This document shows, one piece after another, positions 14,057 through 14,195 of a stretch of DNA of 14,195 nt (positions are counted from its first letter, which is position 1; every line of letters starts with the position of its first letter). This stretch comes from JBDTMT01 sp033764095 (GTDB taxonomy: Bacteria; Desulfobacterota; Binatia; HRBIN30; CADEER01), in assembly GCA_033764095.1 (NCBI GenBank), contig JANRJF010000107.1, positions 1 through 14,195 on the forward strand, in the 5' to 3' direction. Made by a program: the position numbers and the translations under genes. The notes beneath the pieces are model-generated. The model was not told the DNA's origin. It made no database searches and saw nothing but the letters and a program-made list of their open reading frames with translations.

Positions 14057-14195
14057 GTTGAACGCGTTCTTCAGGATGATCGTGTCCTGCCGGCGGGCGC
14101 CGACCGACACCATGAAGATCGGCGTGGCGGTGAGCTCTTCCAGCGCGGTGAGATAGCGGCGCGCGGTCTCCGGCAGGTCGTCGAGCGCGCGGACG
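14051..14195 (-). CDS. purA: Adenylosuccinate synthetase (PurA), C-terminal end, partial at window edge
   Basis: The last 47 residues of PurA read on the minus strand from the right edge to a TGA at 14051-14053. They include LPETARRYLTALEELTATP and the GTP-site segment VSVGARRQDTII, ending LKNAFNA, close to the E. coli ending in sequence and length. The rest of the gene should continue beyond the right edge. It does not overlap the PurA piece at 1-309, which covers an earlier part of the protein; about 30 residues of the enzyme are represented in neither. Whether the two pieces belong to one gene, two copies or a circular molecule cannot be decided here. Confidence 0.88.
   Translation of the reverse strand, partial: VRALDDLPETARRYLTALEELTATPIFMVSVGARRQDTIILKNAFNA
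14076..14111 (-). repeat. 36-bp direct repeat in the purA 3' end, right copy (att-like)
   Basis: This segment lies inside the purA coding sequence and codes for its V-S-V-G-A-R-R-Q-D-T-I stretch. It is repeated with one mismatch at 2434-2469 in the same orientation. The distance between copies is 11.6 kb. A gene's 3' end with a short copy at the far side is the usual geometry of site-specific integration into a gene end. Confidence 0.75.

Overview
This is a high-GC window with long secreted proteins, T/P/S-rich linkers and dockerin-like EF-hand motifs of the type D-x-D-x-x-G-x-V-T-I-D-E-L. That combination recalls uncultured deltaproteobacterium-like lineages such as Candidatus Binatia/Desulfobacterota. 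This placement is an inference from style, since no rRNA is present.

Layout. Positions 1-309 (minus) hold an internal piece of adenylosuccinate synthetase (purA), which stops matching abruptly near 306-315. There it abuts the signal-peptide start of another truncated reading frame (about 310-379, minus). Next come a secreted dockerin/CARDB protein (401-1297, minus), a 408-bp divergent intergenic region with a 24-bp repeat pair and a decayed copy of the next gene's tail, and a YcnI/DUF1775 copper-binding-type protein (1706-2230, plus, the only plus-strand gene). A convergent spacer (2231-2570) holds a strong hairpin and a 36-bp copy of the purA 3' end. A lipoprotein of unknown function follows (2571-3266, minus). 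The centre is a 2125-residue secreted lipase-like multidomain protein (3380-9757, minus). It is followed by a 1146-residue STAND-type ATPase (9844-13284, minus). A 766-bp gene-poor stretch with several hairpins leads to the true 3' end of a purA copy (14051-14195, minus).

How the parts relate. Three of the proteins (dockerin/CARDB, lipoprotein, giant lipase) look exported or surface-attached, and two of them share the same EF-hand module. The ATPase lies 86 bp upstream of the giant lipase on the same strand and has the build of a regulator, so it may control it; this is inference only.

The most unusual structure is the purA geography. Two non-overlapping pieces of purA occupy the two ends of the window in the same orientation. 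A 36-bp direct repeat of the purA 3' end, with one mismatch, brackets 2434-14111. That is the geometry expected of an element integrated into the 3' end of purA, but no integrase is visible inside. A circular molecule, a tandem duplication or an assembly artefact remain alternatives.
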